Assembly (NCBI GenBank): GCA_964617665.1 | Contig: CAZUAH010000343.1 | Span: 1-14,633 of the forward strand | From: JADHUC01 sp964617665 | GTDB taxonomy: Bacteria > Planctomycetota > Planctomycetia > Pirellulales > Pirellulaceae | Direction: 5' to 3' | DNA length: 14,633 nucleotides | Shown here: positions 5,369 to 13,083 of the stretch, in pieces | Layout of the letters: every line of letters begins with the position of its first letter | Numbering within the stretch: position 1 is the first letter of the stretch | Notes under the pieces: model-generated | Told to the model about the DNA's origin: nothing | The model's input: the letters and a program-made list of their open reading frames with translations, nothing else | Databases searched by the model: none | Position numbers and translations under genes: made by a program

Positions 5369-7483
5369 GTGGATGAAAGACTAGATTCAGAAGGGCGTAA
5401 ACCGTTAGTTATCGGCGGTATTACGCATGATCCTGAAGAAGCGGAACGTCTGATGGAAGAGCCGCCTATTGTTGATGCAGAAGAGGAACAGGTAAAACCG
5501 ACTGTGAAACGCCGTCGTCGTCCTGGTCGTCCTCGTAAACGCCCCCGTGCGCCGACAAAGCCTCCGGGTCTTTCAGACGTTCCTATTTCCGCTACGCCCG
5601 CTAGTGGTGAAGCAGCGAATCTTGACGACATTGCAGATCTTACAGATCAAGAAGCGTCAAGTCTGGATTTCGATAGCTGGATTAATAAGTTTCCGTGGGA
5701 AACAGGCCAGTACTCTTTGAAGATCCATAGACGTGCGCCGACGACAACGACGATTGCAGGGAAGCGCGTAGATATTAGCGGCTGGCTCCACGAACAATCC
5801 GATCTGATGTCGGAAGGCGAGATTTCTAATACCTTTGGCGGAAAGACGCTGTTTATTACAATCGTCGGCCCCGATCCGCGAACAAAGAAGGTCCGCGCTC
5901 TTGGTGCTAAACGACTTCAGGTAGCAGGCGCTCCGCGTCTCGCGCCTAATTCTGTTCCCCATGAGATGTGGCAGACTCTAAAACCTCTTCTCATTGAAGC
6001 TGGCGAGCTTGAAGAAGAAACGGCTATGGAAGAGGAAATAGAGCCCCGCAGGCGTCTCCCCTTCGGTTTCCGTGGCCATCCCGGCGAAGGCGACTTTGAT
6101 GCTAGTCCTTTTAGACGCCCACCCGACGCAGGTAGAAGCATTACGCGAGACGCGGTAACGTCGCTGCATAAAGCGTTTGAGGGCGCGAGTAAACTGTCGC
6201 AGTCTGCATCCGACCGTGCGCTTGCTGAAAAAGAGCGCTTGTTCGACAATCAGGAAATGATTTTTGAACAGGCAGCAAAACGTATGGAGGACGTACAAGG
6301 CCGCCTTGAAAGAGAACGCGACCTGGCTGTACAAGAGCGTGATTCTATGCGTGCCGAGCGTGAAAACGAACGCGCTGCTTTCCGTAAAGAGCTAGATACA
6401 ATTCGCGTGCAAATGCTGGAAGAGCAGACACGGCTTAAAGAGGACGCAAGTAAACAGTCGGCTGAAGCTATGTCTACTGGTCTTGACTTTATGAAGTTTA
6501 TGTTTCCTGCACAAGCGGAGAACTCTCGTACGCAAATCGACGGTCTTATCCGCACTTACGAACAGCGTCTTAGCGCAGCAGAGCAGAGCTACCAGCGTGC
6601 TATTGAATCAGAACGCAAGTTTGCAGAGACTCGCGTGCTTTCTTTAGAATCTGGCTACAAAGCAGAAATTTCTTCTCTTCGTGAAACGATTAAGCGTTTA
6701 GAAGAGGAAAGACGACACTACGACGCTAAAGTTGATAGCCTACGCGATAACATTCAGAACATGCTAAACGCGCAGTTAGCGCAGGCGAGCGGCAAGGGTC
6801 AGATGCAGACCTTTGGCGAGCAGATGTCCATTATGACTTCTATGATGGATACGCTAAAAGGTTTTTCCGGCGCGAATGCACCAACACCAGAGGACTTGTC
6901 CACACCTGGCGGTATTTTTGGTAAGGTAATGGAGACGGTCAACAACGTCGCGCCAAGTATTGCAGGCGCTATTGCAGCCGGTAAGGGTGCCGTACCTGTT
7001 GAACAGAATCCTGCACTTCCTGCACCAAATATAGCAGGTATGCCGCCAGAGATGCAGCAGCAGATGCAGATGCAGCAGATGCAGCAGCAACAAGCACTTG
7101 CAAATATGCCACAAGCAGAGCCGGTAGATCCGAACTTTGCTATGCCACAACCGCCTGCGGTTATCGACGTGCCACCTGAGCCTCCTAAGAAACCGAAGAT
7201 CAAAGTAGACAAGAAACTGATCGCGTCTGCTTTAGATGCCCTTGCTGCTGTATGGCGCTATGACGATCCGCCCACACCGGAGACTGTAGCTAATATTGCA
7301 AGAGGCGTCGTTTCCTCACAACCGGAGAACTTAGTAAATCTGCTCGTTACAGGACAGCCCGATAAGCTAATTCGGTCATTTACGAAGTACGGGCTTATTC
7401 CTGAGAAGTTGCAGACAGATGCAGGTGTTGCATTTATTAAACAGATTTTGGCTGCAATAAGAGAAGCGCGTAATAGCTTGTAG
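5369..7483 (+). CDS. Large coiled-coil scaffold-like protein with AT-hook-like segment (704 aa)
   Basis: GTG start, with GAGGTG 4 bases upstream; the nearby ATG at 5373 is out of frame and stops at once. Domain order: an acidic N-terminus, then a basic 'RRRRPGRPRKRPR' segment (48-60) with the GRP core of an AT-hook. A small beta domain (about 114-190) follows, with 'FGGKTLFITIVGPDP' and a closing 'LQVAGAPR'. Long charged heptad-like helices (about 265-368 and 388-470) follow. A Met/Gln tract (558-580), a Pro-rich linker and a helical C-terminal domain (about 605-704) end the protein. The architecture suggests a DNA-contacting scaffold or assembly protein, but no enzyme motif is seen. Confidence 0.88.
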   Translation: MDERLDSEGRKPLVIGGITHDPEEAERLMEEPPIVDAEEEQVKPTVKRRRRPGRPRKRPRAPTKPPGLSDVPISATPASGEAANLDDIADLTDQEASSLDFDSWINKFPWETGQYSLKIHRRAPTTTTIAGKRVDISGWLHEQSDLMSEGEISNTFGGKTLFITIVGPDPRTKKVRALGAKRLQVAGAPRLAPNSVPHEMWQTLKPLLIEAGELEEETAMEEEIEPRRRLPFGFRGHPGEGDFDASPFRRPPDAGRSITRDAVTSLHKAFEGASKLSQSASDRALAEKERLFDNQEMIFEQAAKRMEDVQGRLERERDLAVQERDSMRAERENERAAFRKELDTIRVQMLEEQTRLKEDASKQSAEAMSTGLDFMKFMFPAQAENSRTQIDGLIRTYEQRLSAAEQSYQRAIESERKFAETRVLSLESGYKAEISSLRETIKRLEEERRHYDAKVDSLRDNIQNMLNAQLAQASGKGQMQTFGEQMSIMTSMMDTLKGFSGANAPTPEDLSTPGGIFGKVMETVNNVAPSIAGAIAAGKGAVPVEQNPALPAPNIAGMPPEMQQQMQMQQMQQQQALANMPQAEPVDPNFAMPQPPAVIDVPPEPPKKPKIKVDKKLIASALDALAAVWRYDDPPTPETVANIARGVVSSQPENLVNLLVTGQPDKLIRSFTKYGLIPEKLQTDAGVAFIKQILAAIREARNSL
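7052..7095 (+). repeat. ATG/CAG microsatellite inside the coiled-coil gene
   Basis: Irregular in-frame iterations of CAG and ATG codons encode the Met/Gln tract (residues about 562-576). Such tracts vary in length by slippage. Confidence 0.7.
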
Positions 7484-7485
7484 AC

Positions 7486-7509
7486 ATACGAAAGCTATCG
7501 CTTCCGTAT
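7486..7509 (+). terminator. Hairpin just after the scaffold gene (terminator-like, no U-tract)
   Basis: The 10-bp arms ATACGAAAGC (7486-7495) and GCTTCCGTAT (7500-7509) pair with one mismatch around a TATC loop. The stem begins 3 bases after the stop codon. The absence of a following T-run makes intrinsic termination uncertain; it may be a processing or stability structure. Confidence 0.45.
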
Positions 7510-7529
7510 TGGTAGAGGTGTCTTGCGTC

Positions 7530-7546
7530 GGGGTGGGGAGGGGTGG
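7530..7546 (+). promoter_or_regulatory. G-tract, possible RNA G-quadruplex
   Basis: Three G4 runs and one GG run separated by single bases lie on the coding strand in the gap before the transglutaminase-like gene. The rest of the rightward block is poor in such runs. Confidence 0.35.
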
Positions 7547-7579
7547 TGCTTCCTAGAGAGTAGCATGGCCTAAAAATCT

Positions 7580-7590
7580 GTCAAGTTGAC
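7580..7590. promoter_or_regulatory. Palindrome GTCAAGTTGAC between AAAATCT repeats
   Basis: Perfect dyad around a central G, flanked by two copies of AAAATCT (7573-7579, 7594-7600). It shares CAAGTTG with 3558-3570. A TATAAT sequence follows at 7629-7634, but no -35 box lies at a suitable distance. This may be an internal operator or promoter zone. Confidence 0.3.
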
Positions 7591-7599
7591 CTGAAAATC

Positions 7600-8142
7600 T
7601 TGGGATCTCCTGGGCTTGGGGGGTACTATATAATAGTGCGCCCTCCAACGACAGCCAGATCTGCCCTCCTGCCGCCCCCTCGTCCCACGGATACGATGCG
7701 AGCTATGGCCAGGCTTGCGGTAGAGGCCCAAAAAGATATACAATTCCGTAACTTTACAGCAGGCGTGGTCCAGGGCGTTACCCCTCGGGACTACACCTCC
7801 GAGCTTGCCGCTATATTAAATTGGGTACGCCTTAATATAAGGTATCTGCGTGACCCGATTCAATACGAGCGTGTGCAGACGCCACAGATTACTTTGAAAA
7901 TTAAGTCTGGTGACTGCGACGACATGGCAACGCTGTTAGCAGCTATGGCTACGTCTATTGGGCACCGTTGTCAGTTTGCGGCAGGCGCATTCAACAACGC
8001 GCCGAGTCCAAGCCACGTATGGTGCGAAGCATACGATTCTGTTTGTAGGTGTTGGCTTGCGTTAGATCCTGTTCCCGGTAAACGGACACATGAAATGCTG
8101 AGTCGTACGACAGGTATCGTACGCGTGCCAGTATCGGTGTAA
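7600..8142 (+). CDS. Transglutaminase-like cysteine enzyme (up to 180 aa)
   Basis: The core carries the transglutaminase/papain-fold triad: Cys106 in 'SGDCDDMATLLAAMATSIG', His139 in 'PSHVWCEAY' and Asp156 in 'LALDPVPG'. The preceding 'ILNWVRLNIRYLRDPIQYE' helix is also typical of the phage-borne members. Family members act as proteases, amidases or acyl transferases; the substrate here is unknown. The start is uncertain. TTG at 7600 gives the longest frame but has no clear ribosome site. GTG at 7636 follows a G-run at distance 12, and ATG at 7696 (residue 33) just precedes the conserved part. It ends one base before the first NP-module gene (TAAAATG junction), which suggests coupled translation and a shared task. 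Confidence 0.85.
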   Translation: MGSPGLGGYYIIVRPPTTARSALLPPPRPTDTMRAMARLAVEAQKDIQFRNFTAGVVQGVTPRDYTSELAAILNWVRLNIRYLRDPIQYERVQTPQITLKIKSGDCDDMATLLAAMATSIGHRCQFAAGAFNNAPSPSHVWCEAYDSVCRCWLALDPVPGKRTHEMLSRTTGIVRVPVSV

Positions 8143-8143
8143 A

Positions 8144-9928
8144 ATGCGTACAAGACGAAATCCGTACTACGGAAAAGACGCAGAGTACGTTATTAGAGTA
8201 GTAACGAACAGTAAGCGTGCCGATGGTTCTACTTTTCCTGTAGGGTACTTTGGACGAAAGACACTACCGCCGAGAGCAGTCGGACGTGAAAAAGGTTTAA
8301 TTCACAGCGAAGAGATTATTACACTTAAAGAACACGAAGCGCTACACTTCCACGCAGAGTACGCAGCAGAGGCGTATCGAATAGAAAACTACACTCTTAA
8401 AACAGAAGACCTGTACATATCCGCACTAGCGCGTATAGGCATAACCGACCGTATTCTGCCTTATGGCATATACACAGAAGCTGTCGCAGTACCACCACAA
8501 AAAAGAAGTCGTGTCAAAGGGCATATTTTAAAAAAGTCGCGGCGTGTACGTCCTTACCCAATAAAAAAGAACCCACCTCCACGCGAGCGTAAGCCTTACC
8601 GCTTAACCTCGGGTAAGTACAGAACTCCACAAGGACCGTCGCGTGGGCGTACTGTGCAGTATTATGTGGTTAGTGTTGAAATGTTGTGGCAGGGGAAGGT
8701 TGCACGTAAAGAATATCTGTTGGCTTTTATGGATTACGAATCCTCAATCATGGATTACGAATCCTCAATCCCAGGTTTACGCTTTGCGCCTACGCCCAGC
8801 ATAAAAGACGCGAAAATCTTTGACACAAGAGAAGCGGCGCAAAGAGCCGCCAATAACTTTGTTATAACAATACGCAACCTCGAACCTCGCCTGCTACAAG
8901 ACACGTACGGTAAAGTACAAGTAGAAGTCTTTCGTCCAGATAAATACGGACGAAAAAATATTGTAAAGAATCCCTACGGCATTGACATTCCGTATCCAGG
9001 CGTACCGGCTGCGTGGGCGATACAAGTCTATGACAGAGGGGGTTTATTCCCCCTTCGATACGTAGGTGAGACGCCAACAGACGACTACGATTCCGTTGCG
9101 TCAAAATACGAAGCTGTATTCTTTCCGTCAGAAGCGAGCGCAAAGGGCGTACTAGGCGACAGAAGCACACGCGACACGATAAAAAGTAACTACGCGTACA
9201 GCTTTGCGGCTATTGGTGGTCCTGCTATCGCTGACATTAGAATGGAAGTGGTACCAATAGAGCGCGAAGCGGTGGACTTTGCGGCATTAACCCCGTACAC
9301 GTTGCCGCAGACAGGGGTTGTCGAAGAACACCTTTCCCCGCCCCCGCCCCCTCCCCCAGAAGAGGAGGAAGAGCCGTATGTTGTTGTACGTTTTTTTGTG
9401 AAAGATGATCGCGCTTTTGGTATCTATGAAGGTTCAGATACAGGCAGTCCTGTTTATACTTGGAAAGTTGCAACTATGAAGGTTTTCGACAGTCTTGATG
9501 CGGCTGATGTAGTACGGTGGGATTTGCAACATTCGGATACCGAAAGCGGAAAATTCTATTTTAGACCGTTACCGTTACACAGTCAGGAATTAAAAGATGC
9601 AATAGCTACACGCGCAACTTCTTGGCTGATACGCGTTATTTTTTATGATACAGAAGGGGGTGACTATGATGGTTACATGGGGGAAGATGCAAATGGCCGC
9701 GCTATTTTTGTTGACCACCATAAGGATGCAGCACGTTTTAAAACAAAAAGACTTGCAGATCATTTTAGCTCTGGTGGAAATGAAGAGCACATTAGGCGTC
9801 TTGTTGAACAGTGGTTAGAAGATGAAGTTGACGAGCAACTTTCTGATGATGAAGACGATTTTGAAATAGAAGTAAAATGGAGCAACGAACCGCCAAACGT
9901 CGATATGGACGACGACGATATACCCTAG
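8144..9928 (+). CDS. Multi-module NP-linker protein with five repeated modules (594 aa)
   Basis: Not assigned to a known family. It starts with 'MRTRRNPYYG' and has basic Asn-Pro linkers at N6, N143 and N276. Between and after them are recurrent modules at about 13-118, 171-267, 289-372, 412-483 and 493-580. Each opens with a strand such as 'YVIRVVT', 'YYVVSVE', 'AWAIQVY', 'YVVVRFF' or 'SWLIRVI'. A Gly-rich turn and an Ala-rich helix follow ('KDAARFKTKRLADHF' in the last). Each closes with a strand ending near Pro ('MEVVPI', 'RPLPL'). A Pro7-Glu5 hinge (399-410) separates modules 3 and 4, and the C-terminus is highly acidic. Modules suggest a virion or surface component built by duplication; this is inference. 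Confidence 0.85.
   Translation: MRTRRNPYYGKDAEYVIRVVTNSKRADGSTFPVGYFGRKTLPPRAVGREKGLIHSEEIITLKEHEALHFHAEYAAEAYRIENYTLKTEDLYISALARIGITDRILPYGIYTEAVAVPPQKRSRVKGHILKKSRRVRPYPIKKNPPPRERKPYRLTSGKYRTPQGPSRGRTVQYYVVSVEMLWQGKVARKEYLLAFMDYESSIMDYESSIPGLRFAPTPSIKDAKIFDTREAAQRAANNFVITIRNLEPRLLQDTYGKVQVEVFRPDKYGRKNIVKNPYGIDIPYPGVPAAWAIQVYDRGGLFPLRYVGETPTDDYDSVASKYEAVFFPSEASAKGVLGDRSTRDTIKSNYAYSFAAIGGPAIADIRMEVVPIEREAVDFAALTPYTLPQTGVVEEHLSPPPPPPPEEEEEPYVVVRFFVKDDRAFGIYEGSDTGSPVYTWKVATMKVFDSLDAADVVRWDLQHSDTESGKFYFRPLPLHSQELKDAIATRATSWLIRVIFYDTEGGDYDGYMGEDANGRAIFVDHHKDAARFKTKRLADHFSSGGNEEHIRRLVEQWLEDEVDEQLSDDEDDFEIEVKWSNEPPNVDMDDDDIP
8729..8770 (+). repeat. Exact 21-bp tandem duplication
   Basis: Two identical 21-bp copies (8729-8749 and 8750-8770) encode MDYESSI twice within module 2. 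Identity at every base, including silent positions, indicates a recent duplication. Confidence 0.95.
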
Positions 9929-9937
9929 CGAGGTAAA

Positions 9938-11002
9938 ATGTTAAGACCGCTGCATGGAAGAGGAAGGCGTGTAAGAAGGAATCCTACACGTACTTACTAT
10001 GTTATCATGGTTTATACAGTAGGACGCCACCCAGGCTACAACTACGATCCTACAGGTTATATGGCAGGTGGACCAGGAGATGCGGGCTACATTACACCGA
10101 ATCAACACCAGGCTACGAAGTTTACTGATAAGTCAATAGCGGAGCATATGGCTTTTGGTTATAGTCAAGGTCCGCACGATTACGCTATTAAGGATCTCTA
10201 CCAGAAGTTTTTGAAGAAAGAGCTTGGAGAAGACGTTTCGTTTGATCAGATAGAGATTAAAGTTATTCCTGTTAAAGAAACGTGGATGCCTCGTACGAAG
10301 TCGTCAAATCTTCGTGGTGGGTGGTATAAACAGTCACGTCATAAGAAACCTCGCCGCAATCCTTACGGTGATGATGATGATATAGATCAGGAGTTTGCCT
10401 CATCTGACTTTGATATCTTCGAGGCGGATTTTGAGGATATTGATACATTTTATGGGCCAAGAGATGAATTTGATGAGCCGGAAAGCCGCCCTCTTGCAGA
10501 GTTCGATCCGCCTGTTAGTGATGATATCCACTTGAGTAAAAGAGATGCTGCTATTGCAAATAGGGGTGGTGCCATTATCCATTTGATACGCCATACAGAT
10601 ACCGGAAGCTACGTGGTAGTAGATTCGACGCCTTTTTCTGCGGAACGGCATTATGGTACGAAAGAAGACGCCGAACATGAAGTTGCAGAAAGAGAAAGAG
10701 CGATACAAGGAGAAGGTTTTCATCCTATAATCGTACGTAGAAAGTACGATTCTGGTATGAAGCCGCCAAAGAGGAATCCTCTTTCAGTAGCACAGCGACG
10801 GCAGATACCAGCAGCGCAGTTTGTTTTTCCCCGTGAGCGTACTTGGCCTATTCCAGATGAGTCACATGCTATGCGTGCTTTAGTAATGTCGAACTGGCCG
10901 CGTAATCGTTCTGTTGCTGTACAAGTACAGCAAGTAATTAAACGTCGGTATCCTTACGTATGGCGACGTTTTAAGGGCAGAAGATTTATATCTTTTAACT
11001 AG
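9938..11002 (+). CDS. NP-linker protein with two modules and a distinct C-terminal domain (354 aa)
   Basis: Basic Asn-Pro linkers at N15 ('RRVRRNP'), N141 ('KKPRRNP') and N280 ('PPKRNP') divide the protein. Residues 19-113 align by eye with the last module of the preceding gene: 'YYVIMVYT', 'PTGYMAGG', 'HQATKFTDKSIAEHM' and 'IEIKVIPV' match 'WLIRVIFY', 'YDGYMGED', 'KDAARFKTKRLADHF' and 'FEIEVKW'. An acidic linker follows (144-197), then a shorter module (211-268). The C-terminal part (285-345: 'IPAAQFVFPRERTWPIPDESHA', 'VQQVIKRRYPYVW') resembles a short phage domain with a 'lP..aFa.P....yPI.d..HA' pattern, possibly DUF6582; this is recall only. Ribosome site GAGGT precedes the ATG. Confidence 0.85.
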   Translation: MLRPLHGRGRRVRRNPTRTYYVIMVYTVGRHPGYNYDPTGYMAGGPGDAGYITPNQHQATKFTDKSIAEHMAFGYSQGPHDYAIKDLYQKFLKKELGEDVSFDQIEIKVIPVKETWMPRTKSSNLRGGWYKQSRHKKPRRNPYGDDDDIDQEFASSDFDIFEADFEDIDTFYGPRDEFDEPESRPLAEFDPPVSDDIHLSKRDAAIANRGGAIIHLIRHTDTGSYVVVDSTPFSAERHYGTKEDAEHEVAERERAIQGEGFHPIIVRRKYDSGMKPPKRNPLSVAQRRQIPAAQFVFPRERTWPIPDESHAMRALVMSNWPRNRSVAVQVQQVIKRRYPYVWRRFKGRRFISFN

Positions 11003-11010
11003 GGAAGCTT

Positions 11011-12213
11011 ATGGCAAACGTAAAAAACAACCCTGTTCCTTGTGACCTCTGTGGTGCTCACCTGGGGACACAAGGCGCGATTATCAAGAAGGTGCAGGTT
11101 ATCTGTCCTGGTTGCGGTGCAGAGTGGAAATATACGCCACCGCAGACTAATCCACGTAATAGAGTAAAAGCGGCAAGACGACGGCATAGGAGCGACGAAG
11201 CTATGCGTTCGAATCCTAAAGACAAACCAAAGATGTATAGAAAGAAAGACGCTAAAGGTCGTATGCAGCATTTTATGGATGGTGAGCGTGTTAGTAAGAG
11301 AAGGTGGATGGGGGCAAAGAAAGACGCTAGGACTAGATTACGAGAGATGCGTCATAACCCCCATGACGATAGCGGTTTCTTGGATACGTACAAAGACTTT
11401 ACGATCAGAAAGGTCGTAGACTTGTACGATCCGATGGATGGTCCGTCTAGCCATCCGTTATTTAAAATAAAGATTACACGTATTATCCCCTTCTCAGAAA
11501 CAGAACTTGCGGACGAGCCTGGTTTTGAAGATGTCGATCCTGCTACCGCAGAAGACGAGTTTGGGCGTGACTTTATAGGTAAGATGCACACTGTTGCGTC
11601 CCCTTTTGATAATGAGGTTATGCCGGGAGATACGTATAGATTTAATGTTGGTGTAAATGGTACAGTAAGTTTCGATACTGTAGGTATGAAGCTGATGGCA
11701 CGGGAAACAGATTATACGTACAAGCCAAAGGCTAAACCGACGACAGCGATAGCTACTACAGCAAAGTCTAAGCCACCTGAAAAAAAGAAGGGCTTCTTTA
11801 GTTGGTTGTGTAAAGACGTGTTGAAACAGAATCCGCCAAGAAGAGCGCACGGCACGTTTTCACAGCCAAGGGTTACTGCATGGATACTCCAGCTTACAAG
11901 TCACTATGCAGATCCCCCTGTTGTTTTTGTTGTTGATATAAGTCCTGAAGGCGAATTAGAAGTTACAGATAACGAGTTCGAAGCTCGTCCGTTTGTTTCT
12001 GAAGAAGAGGCAAGATACGCATCTAAGATGTTAGCGGAACTTCTTCGAAATCGCGGTGTAAGCTTAGATGAGATTTCTGTTTCTGTCTTGCCGTCTTACG
12101 TCGTCGTTCCGTGGATTGAAGACGACGTGAAGCCTAATCCTTTTGGTAGATACAAACGAGCGCAGAGAGCACAAAGAGTTCCAAGACGGAGAAGAAGACG
12201 TAGACGTTACTAG
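11011..12213 (+). CDS. Zinc-ribbon NP-linker protein with one module and Arg-rich tail (400 aa)
   Basis: Two Cys pairs, C11-x2-C14 ('PCDLCG') and C32-x2-C35 ('ICPGCG'), form a zinc ribbon at the N-terminus. Asn-Pro linkers occur at N7, N47, N68, N116, N274 and N376, most beside Arg or Lys. Residues about 49-115 are strongly basic. Residues about 118-240 look beta-rich and unrelated to the modules. Residues 290-361 are one module ('AWILQLTSH', 'VSEEEARYASKMLAELL', 'ISVSVLP'). The protein ends in eight consecutive arginines plus Tyr. The zinc ribbon and basic segments suggest nucleic-acid contact or packing; there is no enzyme motif. A GGGAAG site precedes the ATG. Confidence 0.85.
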   Translation: MANVKNNPVPCDLCGAHLGTQGAIIKKVQVICPGCGAEWKYTPPQTNPRNRVKAARRRHRSDEAMRSNPKDKPKMYRKKDAKGRMQHFMDGERVSKRRWMGAKKDARTRLREMRHNPHDDSGFLDTYKDFTIRKVVDLYDPMDGPSSHPLFKIKITRIIPFSETELADEPGFEDVDPATAEDEFGRDFIGKMHTVASPFDNEVMPGDTYRFNVGVNGTVSFDTVGMKLMARETDYTYKPKAKPTTAIATTAKSKPPEKKKGFFSWLCKDVLKQNPPRRAHGTFSQPRVTAWILQLTSHYADPPVVFVVDISPEGELEVTDNEFEARPFVSEEEARYASKMLAELLRNRGVSLDEISVSVLPSYVVVPWIEDDVKPNPFGRYKRAQRAQRVPRRRRRRRRY

Positions 12214-12215
12214 AC

Positions 12216-12407
12216 ATGGCTAAAAAAGTCTATAAAGCATTAGATACCTTGAGTGATACAGAACTTGTAGTTCTGCTATTTGGTTTAACTAGTGTGTCCG
12301 CTGCTGTACTTGTTTGGAGCTTTGGGGTAATAGGTGACGATCTCAAAAAAGAAGTCGCAAAGCGCTTGAAAGAACAAGGAGTGTACCTCACTAATGTCAA
12401 AGCCTAG
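12216..12407 (+). CDS. Small single-span membrane protein (63 aa)
   Basis: Not recognised. A short basic N-terminus is followed by one hydrophobic span (residues about 17-39, 'LVVLLFGLTSVSAAVLVWSF') and an amphipathic, charged C-terminal helix ('DDLKKEVAKRLKEQGVYL'). The ribosome site before ATG 12216 is weak, and the gene starts 3 bases after the previous stop, so re-initiation is likely. Its 3' end overlaps the next gene by 14 bases. The size and topology suit a membrane or virion accessory protein. Confidence 0.75.
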   Translation: MAKKVYKALDTLSDTELVVLLFGLTSVSAAVLVWSFGVIGDDLKKEVAKRLKEQGVYLTNVKA

Positions 12408-13071
12408 TCGTTTACAACCTAGAAGGGGTTATTACCTGCCGCAAGGTAGGCGGGGGTACCGACGCCGCGCTTTAAATATTCCGTGGTCTTATGCTGTTTC
12501 GGGACCAACAGGCAGCGATTCGTGGGACGTTGGTTACTTTACAGGCTTTGCTCGTAACGGTTATCCTATTATGACTCCTGTAGGTTATATGGATCACGAA
12601 GAGGACGAAGTTATTCGTATGACTTATAACGAGGCGGCAGAGTTATCACGTCGTCTCAACGAGGATTTTCCTGAGTTACTTGTCGGTCGTCGTTTAATCT
12701 TTCGTCCAATACCCTTTGATGAGGCAGATTCCTTTACACAGTATCAGATGCTACCCGAGGATTTTCAGGAACGCTATTTTTGTCCAACAGACGAAGCTAC
12801 TTTGGAGCCGGGTACTTTAGATTTACCAGATGATGTAGAAGAAAACCCAAGTCGAAGACGCGCACAACGTTGGATGCGTCGGTACATAGAAAGAAGCGGA
12901 CGAGATCCAATGTTTTTAGATCCGCACGTTGTTGCTATTGCGTATACAGAAGGCGTTTTAAAACGTAGTTCGCATAAAATGCCTCATTGGGTAGAAAATC
13001 TAGCAGAAGATACGGTTCGCGAGGAAGCAGGCATATTTGTACCTCGTTTGGACCCTGACAGTTTTGGTTAA
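12394..13071 (+). CDS. NP-linker protein with one N-terminal module (225 aa)
   Basis: A basic, Arg/Gly-rich leader (residues 5-26) precedes a module at 31-107: 'WSYAVSGP', 'VGYFTGFARNGYPIM', 'MTYNEAAELSRRLNEDF' and the closing 'LIFRPIPF'. An acidic stretch leads to the linker 'EENPSRRRAQRWMRRYIERS' with N151-P152, then a mostly helical C-terminal part of unknown role. AAGGAGTG lies 10 bases before ATG 12394. The start lies inside the end of the membrane-protein gene, in another frame. It is the last and simplest of the four module-bearing genes, which helps define the module borders. Confidence 0.85.
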   Translation: MSKPSRLQPRRGYYLPQGRRGYRRRALNIPWSYAVSGPTGSDSWDVGYFTGFARNGYPIMTPVGYMDHEEDEVIRMTYNEAAELSRRLNEDFPELLVGRRLIFRPIPFDEADSFTQYQMLPEDFQERYFCPTDEATLEPGTLDLPDDVEENPSRRRAQRWMRRYIERSGRDPMFLDPHVVAIAYTEGVLKRSSHKMPHWVENLAEDTVREEAGIFVPRLDPDSFG

Positions 13072-13083
13072 GAGAGGTTGAAA

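Noticed and set aside
7514..7572. Tiny gene after GAGGTG at 7514 (TTG start, 16 codons)
   Set aside because: The peptide is Gly/Trp/Arg-rich because of the G-tract, and nothing supports translation.
7629..7634. Firm internal promoter at TATAAT
   Set aside because: No sequence near TTGACA stands 15-19 bases upstream, and the TTGACC at 7586-7591 is 37 bases away; kept only as part of a possible regulatory zone.
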